Source: Thermotogae bacterium
GTDB lineage: Bacteria > Thermotogota > Thermotogae > B3-G13
DNA: 8,786 nt
Direction of reading: 5' to 3'
Assembly: GCA_015486095.1 (NCBI GenBank)
Contig: WFSK01000224.1
Location: forward strand, 1-8,786
In this document: positions 1 to 7,990 of the stretch, one piece after another
Layout: every line of letters begins with the position of its first letter
How positions within the stretch are numbered: position 1 is the first letter of the stretch
Notes under the pieces: generated by a model
Databases searched by the model: none
What the model was told of the DNA's origin: nothing
What the model saw: the letters and a program-made list of their open reading frames with translations, nothing else
Position numbers and translations under genes: made by a program

Positions 1-1
1 C

Positions 2-1033
2 TTCAATCTTTATGTATCGGTAGAACTCGCTTCTATCTTATCCTTCCTCCTGGTTGGCTATGGTGAAAAATCAACACGCGTGTGGGCAGCACTCAAATAC
101 ATGATGATGAGCGTTGTAGCTTTTAATCTGTATCTATCAGGTGTTAGTCTGATATACAGGGCGACGGGTTCACTAAACCTCAGCTATATCTCTAACACTG
201 GAGCACCTTTACCTCCTATCGCGATCTCTCTTATGCTCACCGGTATATTGGTGAAGTCTGGTCTGTTTTTCCTGAGTGCCTGGCTACCAGATGCCCATGC
301 CGAGGCGATAACTCCTGTTTCGATGCTCCTCTCTGGGGGTGTGGTCAATCTGGGGATCTTTGCCCTTTTGAGGATCTTTCCGCTCGTTCAATACCCAAAG
401 ATCGTTGATATCATCGCCATCGCAGGTATACTTTCGGTAAGCTTGGGAGCGCTCTATGCTATCTTCGAGAATCGCCCTAAAAGGCTTCTGGCATATTCTA
501 CATCTTCACAGATGGGTGTTGCCGTGTTTCTTGCTTCTGTAATACCAATGGCGGTTGGAATGTATATCTTCTTCCATTCGCTAACAAAGGCCTTGTTATT
601 TTCAACGGTCAAGGAAAGGGGAAAGACTTCAAAGATCTTTATGTACTTAGGGATATCTTCTCTGTTAGGTTTACCTCCATTCTTAGGTTTCATAGCAAAA
701 AGATCCCTCTTTTCATCTAATCCAATCTTAGGTATCCTAGTAGGTCTTTTAACCGCTATATATATCTTCCGCCTTCCCAGATCTGTAAAAGGAAACTCAA
801 GTCAACGTATTCCGATATCAGAATATGTCTTGTCTCTATGTATCATATTACCAGTGTTCTTTCTTCACTGGCCAGATTTGCTATATCTAGCAGAAGCAGT
901 TGTAATCGCTGCTCTCGGGTACTTTATGGCGAATTTCATAAAACCCAAGGCGCTTTCCACCTCTGTATTCGAACTCGAAATAGGGATATCTTATCAGATT
1001 CTCTTCGCCGTGATCCTGATGATTTCTATTTGA
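2..1033 (+). CDS. Ion-translocating membrane subunit of the NuoL/M/N-MrpD-hydrogenase family, 5' partial
   Basis: This is the C-terminal 343 residues of a multi-spanning inner-membrane protein; the frame is open from base 2, so the start lies outside the window. A GTG at base 80 falls inside a conserved helix and is not a start. Numbering codons from base 2, the family marks are Glu8 in an ELASILSFLLVGYG helix (the TM5 glutamate), Lys85 before SAWLPDAHAEA (the TM7 lysine and its loop), KRLLAYS, HSLTKALLF with His192 and Lys196, and GLPPFLGFIAK with Lys233. Related proteins move H+ or Na+ in complex I, Mrp antiporters and membrane-bound hydrogenases. Which of these complexes it serves cannot be told without the upstream genes. 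Two oddities: Asn116 sits where NuoM/MrpD-like proteins usually have the TM8 lysine, and the segment between KALLF and GLPP is about 18 residues shorter than usual. The stop overlaps the end of the converging prmC gene by 8 bp. Confidence 0.88.
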   Translation, partial: FNLYVSVELASILSFLLVGYGEKSTRVWAALKYMMMSVVAFNLYLSGVSLIYRATGSLNLSYISNTGAPLPPIAISLMLTGILVKSGLFFLSAWLPDAHAEAITPVSMLLSGGVVNLGIFALLRIFPLVQYPKIVDIIAIAGILSVSLGALYAIFENRPKRLLAYSTSSQMGVAVFLASVIPMAVGMYIFFHSLTKALLFSTVKERGKTSKIFMYLGISSLLGLPPFLGFIAKRSLFSSNPILGILVGLLTAIYIFRLPRSVKGNSSQRIPISEYVLSLCIILPVFFLHWPDLLYLAEAVVIAALGYFMANFIKPKALSTSVFELEIGISYQILFAVILMISI

Positions 1034-1859
1034 ATACTCCCACAAATCGTTCAACACCACTGCTATCTTTTAATATTCGATGTTCGAAGCCCAAAGAAGA
1101 AATGAATTTCGTTAATTCCCCCACCTCTTCAGGTATGCATTCGATGTATGCGGCTGATATACCATAGGTCTTCATCTGCGATAATAGAATCTTGTACACA
1201 CCGACCCCTCTCTCTGGAGAGAGTAATGCATGCTTGGGTTCTCTACGGACATCCAGTGGCAGTTTTTCATAATCCCCTTCTCTTATATACGGCAGATTAG
1301 CTATCACAACGTCTATTTTATCGTACACATCTTTCAACGGTTCTAACAGATTCCCCTTGAGGAATTTCACCCTGTTATCGACACCGATATTCCTCGCGTT
1401 TCTCCTGGCTATCACCAATGCCTTTTCGCTTATATCAGTCGCATATACGTAAGAGAATGGAAGATAATAGGCAAGGCTCACTCCTATAGCACCACTACCC
1501 GTCCCTATGTCCGCAAACGTATATATACTTCCTTTATACCTTTCTACGATATATCCCACCAGGTCTTCGGTTTCGAATCGAGGTATGAACACAGATTCAT
1601 TCACTTCGAACTTCAAGCCCATGAATTCCTTGTATCCGAGTATGTAGTGTAAAGGCTTACCATTTGCTCTCTCTTCTACAAAACTTCTAAACCTCTTCAA
1701 CTCCCCTTGAGACAAAGATCCATCCGAATGTGCCAAAATCCACTCTTTCTCCTTCCTTAGAACACGAGAGAGCAAAAGGAGAGCATCGATCCTCGGCTCC
1801 GTTATGAAATCCACATCTAACTTTTTGGCCGCCCACGTCAGGGCTTCTCTCATCTTCAC
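1026..1859 (-). CDS. prmC: Peptide chain release factor N5-glutamine methyltransferase PrmC (HemK family)
   Basis: PrmC methylates the glutamine of the GGQ motif in release factors RF1 and RF2 using S-adenosylmethionine. The N-terminal helical domain (about residues 1-75) ends in [12 protein letters not shown], a family signature. The SAM-binding Rossmann domain has motif [15 protein letters not shown] at 117-130 and the acidic ATDIS strand end at 140-144. The catalytic NPPY motif appears as NLPY (188-191), and PRPETE as PRFETE (93-98). The usual EIG...Q element near the C terminus reads ECIPEE. With 277 residues the length is normal. The GTG start at 1859 overlaps the aspS stop as GTGA, pointing to translational coupling. 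An ATG two codons later (1853) is equally possible and would shorten the protein by two residues. It is the last gene of the operon and runs head-on into the membrane-subunit gene. A prfA gene, its common partner, is not in the window. Confidence 0.92.
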   Translation of the reverse strand: MKMREALTWAAKKLDVDFITEPRIDALLLLSRVLRKEKEWILAHSDGSLSQGELKRFRSFVEERANGKPLHYILGYKEFMGLKFEVNESVFIPRFETEDLVGYIVERYKGSIYTFADIGTGSGAIGVSLAYYLPFSYVYATDISEKALVIARRNARNIGVDNRVKFLKGNLLEPLKDVYDKIDVVIANLPYIREGDYEKLPLDVRREPKHALLSPERGVGVYKILLSQMKTYGISAAYIECIPEEVGELTKFISSLGFEHRILKDSSGVERFVGVFK

Positions 1860-3625
1860 TCTATCACATGGATATGAAGTTCTTTCAATTGCCTTTCAGA
1901 AACCTTAGAAGGAGCATTGGTTAAAGGATCGAAACCAGATTTCGTCTTAGGGAAGGCCGTTACATCACGAATGGACCGGTTACCTGTCATCAACATAACG
2001 AGTCTATCCAATCCTATAGCTATTCCCCCATGAGGAGGTGCTCCATATTCCAATGCCTCCAATAGGAAACCGAATCTCTTTCTCGCTTCATCTTCTCTTA
2101 TGGATAGAAGATTAAAAACTTCCTCTTGCAATTTCACATCGTTTATCCTTATCGAGCCACTTCCTATTTCAACACCATTTATCACCAGATCATAGGTTAA
2201 AGAGCCGATCTTCAACGGATCGGTGTCTTTATATTTCTCGAACTCTTCCAGATTTGGCATCGTGAAGGGATGATGCTCTGCCTTGTATCTCTTCTCTTCA
2301 ACATCCCATTCCACGAAGGGGAAATTCAAGACCCATAGAATATCGAATGTACCTTTCGGTTGAGCTAATTTAGAGATCAAACTGGTCCTTATCACTCCCA
2401 ACGCGGTATTAACGACATTCTTATCTCCTGCTATGATGAACAGAGTATCCCCGTTCGATGGATTACACCTTTTTTTGATCGCCTCTATTTCAACAGGTGT
2501 CAAGAAATTCTCGATAGATGACTTGATTGTGTTGTTTTCAAATCTCATCCACACAAGCCCCTTTGCACCCTTTTCCTTTACTAGATCTCCCAATCTATCG
2601 ATGGCAGAACGAGAAGATACTATACCATTCTCGTCCTTGATAGCCTTTATCACACCGTTGGCATTGACTACACTTTGGAATACCTTGAAAGATGTGTTAT
2701 GAAATATATCTGTCAGATCTATGAGTTCATATCCACAACGCCTATCAGGTTTATCTATACCATATCTATCCATTGCCTCTGAATACTGCAATCTATCCAA
2801 GGGCAATTCGACCTCGTAATTCAAAACATCTTTGAAGACCCTCTCGATCATACCCTCTGTAATGGACAGAATATCCTCTATTCCTATAAACGACATCTCG
2901 ATATCTATTTGGGTGAATTCGAGTTGCCTTTCTGCTCTGAGGTCTTCATCTCTAAAACACCTCGCAAGTTGGTAATAACGCTCTAATCCACCTATCATCA
3001 GGAGCTGTTTGAACAATTGGGGAGATTGTGGCAATGCGAAGAAATACCCCGGCCTTCCTCTCCATGGCACTAAGAAATCACGAGCACCTTCTGGGGTACT
3101 CTTCGTGAGGATGGGAGTTTCGACCTCAATAAAACCATTTTCATTCAAATATGTCCTCACACTCTGAGTTATTCTATGCCTCTGGATGAGATTCTTTTGC
3201 ATAGACGGCCTGCGGAGATCGAGATATCTATACCTCAATCTGAGGTCCTCATCTACCCTTTCTTCACGGTTAACGTAGATCGGTGGTGTTTTGGAGGTAT
3301 TCAGAATTTCGATATCCGTTGCAACCACCTCGATCTCGCCAGTCTTAAGATTGGGATTTGCAGTATCCTTTGGGCGCTTCTTTACCTTCCCCTTTACAGC
3401 CAATACATATTCTTTTCTCACATCCCTGGCAATGTGATGAGCATGGGCATCGATTTGTGGATTGAAGACTACTTGAATCATCCCACTCCTATCACGTAAG
3501 GTTACAAAGATCAGATTTCCCAGTTTTCTCGTATCGTTTACCCAACCATTCAAGACTACTTCCTCATCGATATTCTCCCTTGTGATATCCCCACAATTAT
3601 GTGTTCTTTTCAATTTGAATAACAT
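1856..3625 (-). CDS. aspS: Aspartyl-tRNA synthetase, bacterial type
   Basis: This cytoplasmic class II synthetase attaches aspartate to tRNA(Asp). From the ATG at 3625 it has 589 residues, typical for bacteria. Domains in order: an OB-fold anticodon-binding domain (about 5-105, with RTHNCG and GWVN), the first part of the catalytic core with [20 protein letters not shown] (motif 1 region) and FRDEDLR at 224-230 (motif 2), an insertion (GAD-type) domain at about 280-410, and the rest of the core ending with motif 3, [14 protein letters not shown] (528-541). The motif 2 loop reads [10 protein letters not shown] where most bacterial enzymes have RADRQPEFTQ. Leu35 matches the E. coli enzyme rather than the His of several non-discriminating AspRSs, a weak hint of strict tRNA(Asp) specificity. 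I chose ATG 3625 over an in-frame GTG at 3631 because GAGGGG sits 5 nt upstream of the ATG but directly abuts the GTG. The stop overlaps the prmC start. Confidence 0.97.
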   Translation of the reverse strand: MLFKLKRTHNCGDITRENIDEEVVLNGWVNDTRKLGNLIFVTLRDRSGMIQVVFNPQIDAHAHHIARDVRKEYVLAVKGKVKKRPKDTANPNLKTGEIEVVATDIEILNTSKTPPIYVNREERVDEDLRLRYRYLDLRRPSMQKNLIQRHRITQSVRTYLNENGFIEVETPILTKSTPEGARDFLVPWRGRPGYFFALPQSPQLFKQLLMIGGLERYYQLARCFRDEDLRAERQLEFTQIDIEMSFIGIEDILSITEGMIERVFKDVLNYEVELPLDRLQYSEAMDRYGIDKPDRRCGYELIDLTDIFHNTSFKVFQSVVNANGVIKAIKDENGIVSSRSAIDRLGDLVKEKGAKGLVWMRFENNTIKSSIENFLTPVEIEAIKKRCNPSNGDTLFIIAGDKNVVNTALGVIRTSLISKLAQPKGTFDILWVLNFPFVEWDVEEKRYKAEHHPFTMPNLEEFEKYKDTDPLKIGSLTYDLVINGVEIGSGSIRINDVKLQEEVFNLLSIREDEARKRFGFLLEALEYGAPPHGGIAIGLDRLVMLMTGNRSIRDVTAFPKTKSGFDPLTNAPSKVSERQLKELHIHVIE

Positions 3626-3630
3626 CTTCA

Positions 3631-3636
3631 CCCCTC
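3631..3636 (-). promoter_or_regulatory. Ribosome binding site of aspS (decides the start)
   Basis: On the minus strand the bases read GAGGGG, then TGAAG, then ATG. The 5-nt spacer fits the ATG at 3625. The alternative GTG at 3631 would leave no spacer at all, and its first G is part of the site itself. Confidence 0.6.
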
Positions 3637-3644
3637 GCTTTTCG

Positions 3645-4094
3645 TTATAATCTTTTTATCATCTTTACATGTAATATTCCGGCCTCGCAGAATTCACTTC
3701 CTAACACAGAATAACCCAGTTTTTTATAAAAATCTTTCACGCCAATCTGAGAATCCAGAGTTAACATTTTAATGCCCAATTTCTTTGCATATCTCTCTAT
3801 TTCACACATGATATTCTTCCCTATACCCATATTCCTGAACTCCTTTACAACTGCTACTCTTTCAACCTTTAAAGATAGATCATCTACCTTCCTTAATCTC
3901 GCCGTTCCAACTGGCTTAGCATTGAAAAGAACGAGTAGATGTATGCTTCTCTCATCTTTTCCATCCAGGTCATCTTTCTCCTTTATACCTTGCTCTTCTA
4001 TAAACACTTTTCTCCTGATCCTTAAAGCCTTTTCTAAAATCTCAATATTCGTACCCTCAAAAAAGATATAATTAAGATCATACTTCACCATCAT
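3645..4094 (-). CDS. GNAT-family N-acetyltransferase, ElaA/YjcF-like
   Basis: This 149-residue single-domain protein probably moves an acetyl group from acetyl-CoA to an unknown amine. The acetyl-CoA pyrophosphate-binding motif A is RNMGIG (87-92), a form of R-x-x-G-x-G/A, preceded by the VERVAVV strand. ElaA/YjcF-type marks are [14 protein letters not shown] near residues 24-37, PVGTARLR (61-68), DFYKKLGY (121-128) and EAGILH (138-142), the last matching the family's EAGIPH with Leu for Pro. There is no signal peptide or membrane helix. The gene lies 36 bp after mutS and about 19 bp before aspS, so it is probably co-transcribed. Nothing shows a link to repair or aminoacylation. Two ATG codons stand in tandem (4094 and 4091). 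AGGA lies 4 nt before the first and 7 nt before the second, so the second may be the real start. Family assignment is firm; the substrate is not known. Confidence 0.87.
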   Translation of the reverse strand: MMVKYDLNYIFFEGTNIEILEKALRIRRKVFIEEQGIKEKDDLDGKDERSIHLLVLFNAKPVGTARLRKVDDLSLKVERVAVVKEFRNMGIGKNIMCEIERYAKKLGIKMLTLDSQIGVKDFYKKLGYSVLGSEFCEAGILHVKMIKRL

Positions 4095-4102
4095 TTTGTC
4101 CT

Positions 4103-4111
4103 ATTATATCA
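4103..4111 (-). promoter_or_regulatory. Extended -10 element before the GNAT gene
   Basis: In the 36-bp gap after mutS the minus strand reads TGATATAAT, a perfect TATAAT with the upstream TG of an extended -10 promoter. No good -35 box sits 17 nt upstream; TGAACA at 19 nt spacing matches TTGACA in 4 of 6 bases. Transcription from it would begin about 1-3 nt before the ATG at 4094, giving a leaderless message for GNAT-aspS-prmC. It may also be chance in an AT-rich gap. Confidence 0.4.
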
Positions 4112-4130
4112 ACGCTTTACCAAGTTTTGT

Positions 4131-6647
4131 TCACATCTCGTGATCTTCCGAGTCATCCGATGTATTGAATAATGAAATCTGATGGATATTTCGAGGATGT
4201 TTTCTTCTCCTTCGGGAAATCCTTGCTTTTCTCTCCCTCAATCTCTTCATGTCCTCTTCGTTCAGTACCCTCAATGCCTTATCTAAACTCTTTTTCTCCG
4301 TTATGGTCTTTAAGACCTCTCTCGCTCTCTGCGTTACCTCGTTGGGCAATCCTGCCAATTCAGCCACTTCTACACCGTAACTCTTGTCAGTTGCCCCTTC
4401 CACAACTCTGTGGGTAAATTCAACCTCTTCGCCATGCTCTTTCACCAATATCGTATAGTTCTTGAAACCTCTGTAACAATTGGCAAGCTCTGTCAACTCG
4501 TTGTAGTGAGTAGCGAAGAGTGTCTTTGCACCAAGGGCATTATTTATGTATTCACTCACAGCCCAGGCTATACTGATGCCATCGAAGGTACTTGTACCTC
4601 TTCCTATCTCATCTAACACGATAAGACTATTCTCAGTGGCGTTGTTCAGAATATCACTCGTTTCCTCCATCTCGACGAAGAAGGTAGATCTATTCGAAGA
4701 GATGTCATCTCTTGCTCCAATGCGAGTGAATACCCTATCTACAACGCCTAAATGGGTATATTTTGCTGGAACGAACGAGCCTGCTTGTGCCATTATGGTT
4801 ATCAATGCCACCTGTCGTATATATGTGGATTTCCCAGACATATTCGGGCCTGTCAAGATTATGAATCTATTCTCTTCGTTATCCATGAAGAGGTCATTTG
4901 GGACAAACCTTCCCTCCACCGTTCCCTCTATTACAGGATGTCTTCCTTCTCGTATCTCCATAATATTGGTTTCGTCAACAATGGGACGTATGTAGTTGTA
5001 CTGCAGAGCGATCCTGGCGAAGTTCGATAGCACGTCTATCTTCGCTATGATCTTCGCATTCTTCTGGATCCTCGATGAAAACTCCATTAACTCATATCTC
5101 ACCTTTTGATAACATCTCTCTTCCAATTGCAAAATCCTCTCTCTGGCATGCAGTACCTTGTTCTCTTCTTCTTTCAAATCCGCTGTTATGTATCTTTCTG
5201 TCCCTACTAAAGTCTGCTTCCTTACATAATCCTTTGGAACCTTATTCACTTGTGATTTATTCACCTCTATGTAATAGCCATATACTTTATTAAATCCTAT
5301 CTTTAGATTCTTTATGCCAGTCTTCGCCCTTTCACGTTCCTGATATTCCTCTATGAACCTTTCTCCGCCATTTAAGATACGTCTCATTTCATCCAGTTCG
5401 GCATCGTATCCTTCCCTTATAACTCCACCATCTTTCAAGGTTGCCGGTGGAGAATCTACAATCGCTCGCTCAATTATATCCACCGCTTCTTGACATTCCT
5501 CCAATTGTTCACCTGCGCTCGACAACATCGGTTCGGTGAGAAGTGCCTTTTTCAGATAAGGTATCGCCTTCAATGAATTCTTCAACGTTATCATAGCACG
5601 TGGGGATATGGTACCGAAGTTCAATCTCGATACTAATCTCTCCAAGTCTTTCACCGTCATCAGATATTCTCGAATCTCCTCTAAGAGTATACGATTCTTA
5701 TAAAATGTTTCGACCACATCGAGACGATGGTTTATCTCCGTTGTATCCGTAGATGGTGATAATATATATCTCTTTAACAATCTCTTTCCCATCGGAGTAA
5801 CTGTTTCATCCAATCGTTCAAGCAAAAAGGAGATCTCCAGATTTCGTAGTGTATTCCTATCTATGATCATGGTGTCATCGATCCTGTATATCCTGAAAGG
5901 ATGCAGATAGCTCATATCTCTTTTTTGTGTTTCCAACAGATAGGTTAGTAACATACCTATCGCCTTCACCTGCTCTTTATCGAACCCAAATTCACTTGTG
6001 AATCTCGACTTGAATACCCTCTTTATACTGTTTCGACATTGTTCATCAGAATAATACCAATCTTCCAAGAATTCTATTGCCGTATTCGGGAAATATTCTT
6101 TTATTTCTGCCGATATTTCTAAATCTTTGAGTTCATATTGTAAGAGTATCTGTTTCGGCATGATCCTAGATATCTCATCGAATATCGGATTTTCATCCTG
6201 AGCAGAGGTGGTAAAGGCGTCACCTGTGGATATATCTACGTATGCGATCGCATAATTCGATTCACCCTTCATCAGAGAAAGGGTGTATATGTTATCACTG
6301 CTCTCCACCAATTCTTCGTCTATAGCAGTTCCTGGGGTTATAACACGAGTGACTTCTCGCCTCACGAGACCCTTAGCCAGGGAGGGATCCTCCATTTGAT
6401 CGCATATAGCCACCTTATAGCCAGCACTAACGAGTTTTCTCACGTAGTTCATCACGGCATGGTATGGGACACCTGCCATAGGCATCCCTAATCTGCTCGT
6501 TAAGACTATATCTAATTCCTTCGATACCACCTTGGCGTCTGCCGAGAATGCCTCATAGAAGTCCCCAAGACGGAACAGCAATATGGCGTCTGGATAGTTT
6601 TTCTTTATATCCATATATTGTTTCATAAGAGGCGTTAGATTATTCAT
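4131..6647 (-). CDS. mutS: DNA mismatch repair protein MutS
   Basis: MutS recognises base mismatches and small loops and recruits MutL using its ATPase. All 838 residues of a full MutS1 are present. The N-terminal mismatch-binding domain has GDFYEAF, with Phe30 and Glu32 corresponding to E. coli Phe36 and Glu38. A connector domain follows (about 120-240), then the core and clamp (about 250-555) and the ATPase domain. Walker A is GPNMSGKST (600-608), the STFFVEME signature follows, the Walker B acidic pair is Asp679-Glu680 in LDEIGRGTSTFDG, and ATHYNEL comes after. The basic tail RRRRKH precedes QISLF (823-827), which fits the QxxL[F/L] sliding-clamp-binding motif, and the protein ends in an acidic stretch. 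The start overlaps the miaB stop as ATGA, and no strong ribosome binding site stands at normal distance, so translation is probably coupled. No mutL follows; the next gene is a GNAT enzyme. Confidence 0.98.
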   Translation of the reverse strand: MNNLTPLMKQYMDIKKNYPDAILLFRLGDFYEAFSADAKVVSKELDIVLTSRLGMPMAGVPYHAVMNYVRKLVSAGYKVAICDQMEDPSLAKGLVRREVTRVITPGTAIDEELVESSDNIYTLSLMKGESNYAIAYVDISTGDAFTTSAQDENPIFDEISRIMPKQILLQYELKDLEISAEIKEYFPNTAIEFLEDWYYSDEQCRNSIKRVFKSRFTSEFGFDKEQVKAIGMLLTYLLETQKRDMSYLHPFRIYRIDDTMIIDRNTLRNLEISFLLERLDETVTPMGKRLLKRYILSPSTDTTEINHRLDVVETFYKNRILLEEIREYLMTVKDLERLVSRLNFGTISPRAMITLKNSLKAIPYLKKALLTEPMLSSAGEQLEECQEAVDIIERAIVDSPPATLKDGGVIREGYDAELDEMRRILNGGERFIEEYQERERAKTGIKNLKIGFNKVYGYYIEVNKSQVNKVPKDYVRKQTLVGTERYITADLKEEENKVLHARERILQLEERCYQKVRYELMEFSSRIQKNAKIIAKIDVLSNFARIALQYNYIRPIVDETNIMEIREGRHPVIEGTVEGRFVPNDLFMDNEENRFIILTGPNMSGKSTYIRQVALITIMAQAGSFVPAKYTHLGVVDRVFTRIGARDDISSNRSTFFVEMEETSDILNNATENSLIVLDEIGRGTSTFDGISIAWAVSEYINNALGAKTLFATHYNELTELANCYRGFKNYTILVKEHGEEVEFTHRVVEGATDKSYGVEVAELAGLPNEVTQRAREVLKTITEKKSLDKALRVLNEEDMKRLRERKARISRRRRKHPRNIHQISLFNTSDDSEDHEM

Positions 6648-7990
6648 AAGGTATGTACGAGTTCACCTCGTCTTTCCACCACCTTCTCCATTTCACCCCA
6701 CAGCAGTCCAGAACTTACCTTAATTATCTTGACTCGTGCCCATCTCCCGAGGAATTTTACCCCATCCTTTACTATCAACGTTTTAAACTGGTCTGTATAA
6801 CCATAGGCGTCTCTTGGATCGATCTCGCTCCTCCCCCTCAGAAAAACCCATGCAGACGTGTTGAGTAATTCTTCACTTCGCTCTAAACTTATTTCCCTTT
6901 CTCTCCTCAATATCTCATTTAGGCGCTTCAATTTGATGGATCTTGGGACATCATCCTCAAAGTGTTTTGCAGCATATGTTCCATCTCTGACAGAATATGC
7001 AGCGACATTCACCCTGTTGAACCGAACAGTTTCCATTACCTTTAATGTATTCTCAAAATCCTCTGCCGTCTCTGTTGGAAAGCCGACTATGATATCAGTA
7101 GTTATTGCAGCATTCGGACATTTTCTCCTCACGGTATCGATCAGTCTAAGATATTGTTTTACCGTATATCCTCTGTTCATTAGCTTCAGTATGCGATCGC
7201 TGCCAGATTGGATCGGCAGATGAAAGAGTTTGCCGAATTTGGGATTAGAAGATACTATATCGATCACCCTTTCCTCGAGATCGTTAGGGTATGAAGTCAA
7301 GAACCATATCCTATCTACACCATCGATTCTGGCAACATCCTCGAGTAGATCGCTGAACCTGTAATTCCCTGAAAGGTCCTTACCGTAGGAATCCACATTT
7401 TGTCCGAGCAGCGTGATCTCCTTGTAACCGGATAAAGCCAATTGCTTTATTTCTTTTAATATCTCTCCTGGTGGTCTGCTTCTCTCCCTTCCACGTGTAT
7501 AGGGGACTATACAGTACGTACAGAATTTGTTGCAACCGCGAATTATGGTAACCCATGCATGGTATCTATCCAATCGATGAAACGGCAGTTCCCCTGCCAG
7601 CTCATCGGATAGGTCATCCAGTATGGCGAATTTCCTATCTCCCTTCTGCAATCTTCCCACAGCCTCTCCTATGCGAGTTATCGCCCTCGTACCTATGATA
7701 AAGTCTACCGTATCGTTAGACAATAACTCTTCTCTCTTATCTTCTACCATACAACCTGCTATACCAACGAAGATATTGGGCTTAACCCGTTTTATTCGAT
7801 TTATTTCTCCCAGTTTTCCATACACTTTCTCTTCCGATTTTGCCCGGACCGCACAAGTGTTCAGTACGATCAGATCGGCGTCATCTATAGAATTAACCAC
7901 GGTATGCCCATACCGTTCCAGGATACCCAGCATTATCTCAGTATCGTTCACATTCAATTGACAACCGTACGTACGTATGTATACCTTCAT
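6644..7990 (-). CDS. miaB: tRNA-2-methylthio-N6-dimethylallyladenosine synthase MiaB
   Basis: This radical-SAM methylthiotransferase converts i6A37 to ms2i6A37 in tRNAs that read codons starting with U. It has 448 residues in three domains. The N-terminal UPF0004 domain carries the auxiliary cluster cysteines Cys10 (TYGCQLN), Cys46 (LNTCAVR) and Cys80 (AGCMVE). The radical-SAM domain has CNKFCTYC with Cys153, Cys157 and Cys160, followed by VPYTRGRERSRP, which is typical of MiaB rather than RimO or MtaB. A TRAM RNA-binding domain ends the protein (about 375-440). Its substrate i6A is made by MiaA, which is not in the window. The start overlaps the upstream HAD gene as ATGA, and the end overlaps mutS in the same way, so all three should be translated together. 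The miaB-mutS pairing is common in bacteria. Confidence 0.97.
   Translation of the reverse strand: MKVYIRTYGCQLNVNDTEIMLGILERYGHTVVNSIDDADLIVLNTCAVRAKSEEKVYGKLGEINRIKRVKPNIFVGIAGCMVEDKREELLSNDTVDFIIGTRAITRIGEAVGRLQKGDRKFAILDDLSDELAGELPFHRLDRYHAWVTIIRGCNKFCTYCIVPYTRGRERSRPPGEILKEIKQLALSGYKEITLLGQNVDSYGKDLSGNYRFSDLLEDVARIDGVDRIWFLTSYPNDLEERVIDIVSSNPKFGKLFHLPIQSGSDRILKLMNRGYTVKQYLRLIDTVRRKCPNAAITTDIIVGFPTETAEDFENTLKVMETVRFNRVNVAAYSVRDGTYAAKHFEDDVPRSIKLKRLNEILRREREISLERSEELLNTSAWVFLRGRSEIDPRDAYGYTDQFKTLIVKDGVKFLGRWARVKIIKVSSGLLWGEMEKVVERRGELVHTL

Noticed and set aside
80..82. GTG as the start of the membrane-subunit gene
   Set aside because: The frame is open upstream to base 2 and those codons encode the conserved TM5 helix with its glutamate, so the gene begins outside the window.
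838..1167. Plus-strand open frame of 109 codons across the convergent junction
   Set aside because: It overlaps the end of the membrane-subunit gene in another frame and the antisense of prmC, has no ribosome binding site, and resembles no family.
4095..4130. Terminator between mutS and the GNAT gene
   Set aside because: The gap has only a weak imperfect inverted repeat and no T-run after a stable stem.
4546..4995. Plus-strand open frame of 149 codons antisense to mutS
   Set aside because: It lies opposite the highly conserved MutS ATPase region, which explains the open frame, and its product looks like no protein family.
7623..7961. Plus-strand open frame antisense to the miaB N-terminal domain
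   Set aside because: A serine-rich composition typical of a shadow frame, no ribosome binding site, and fully covered by a confident gene.
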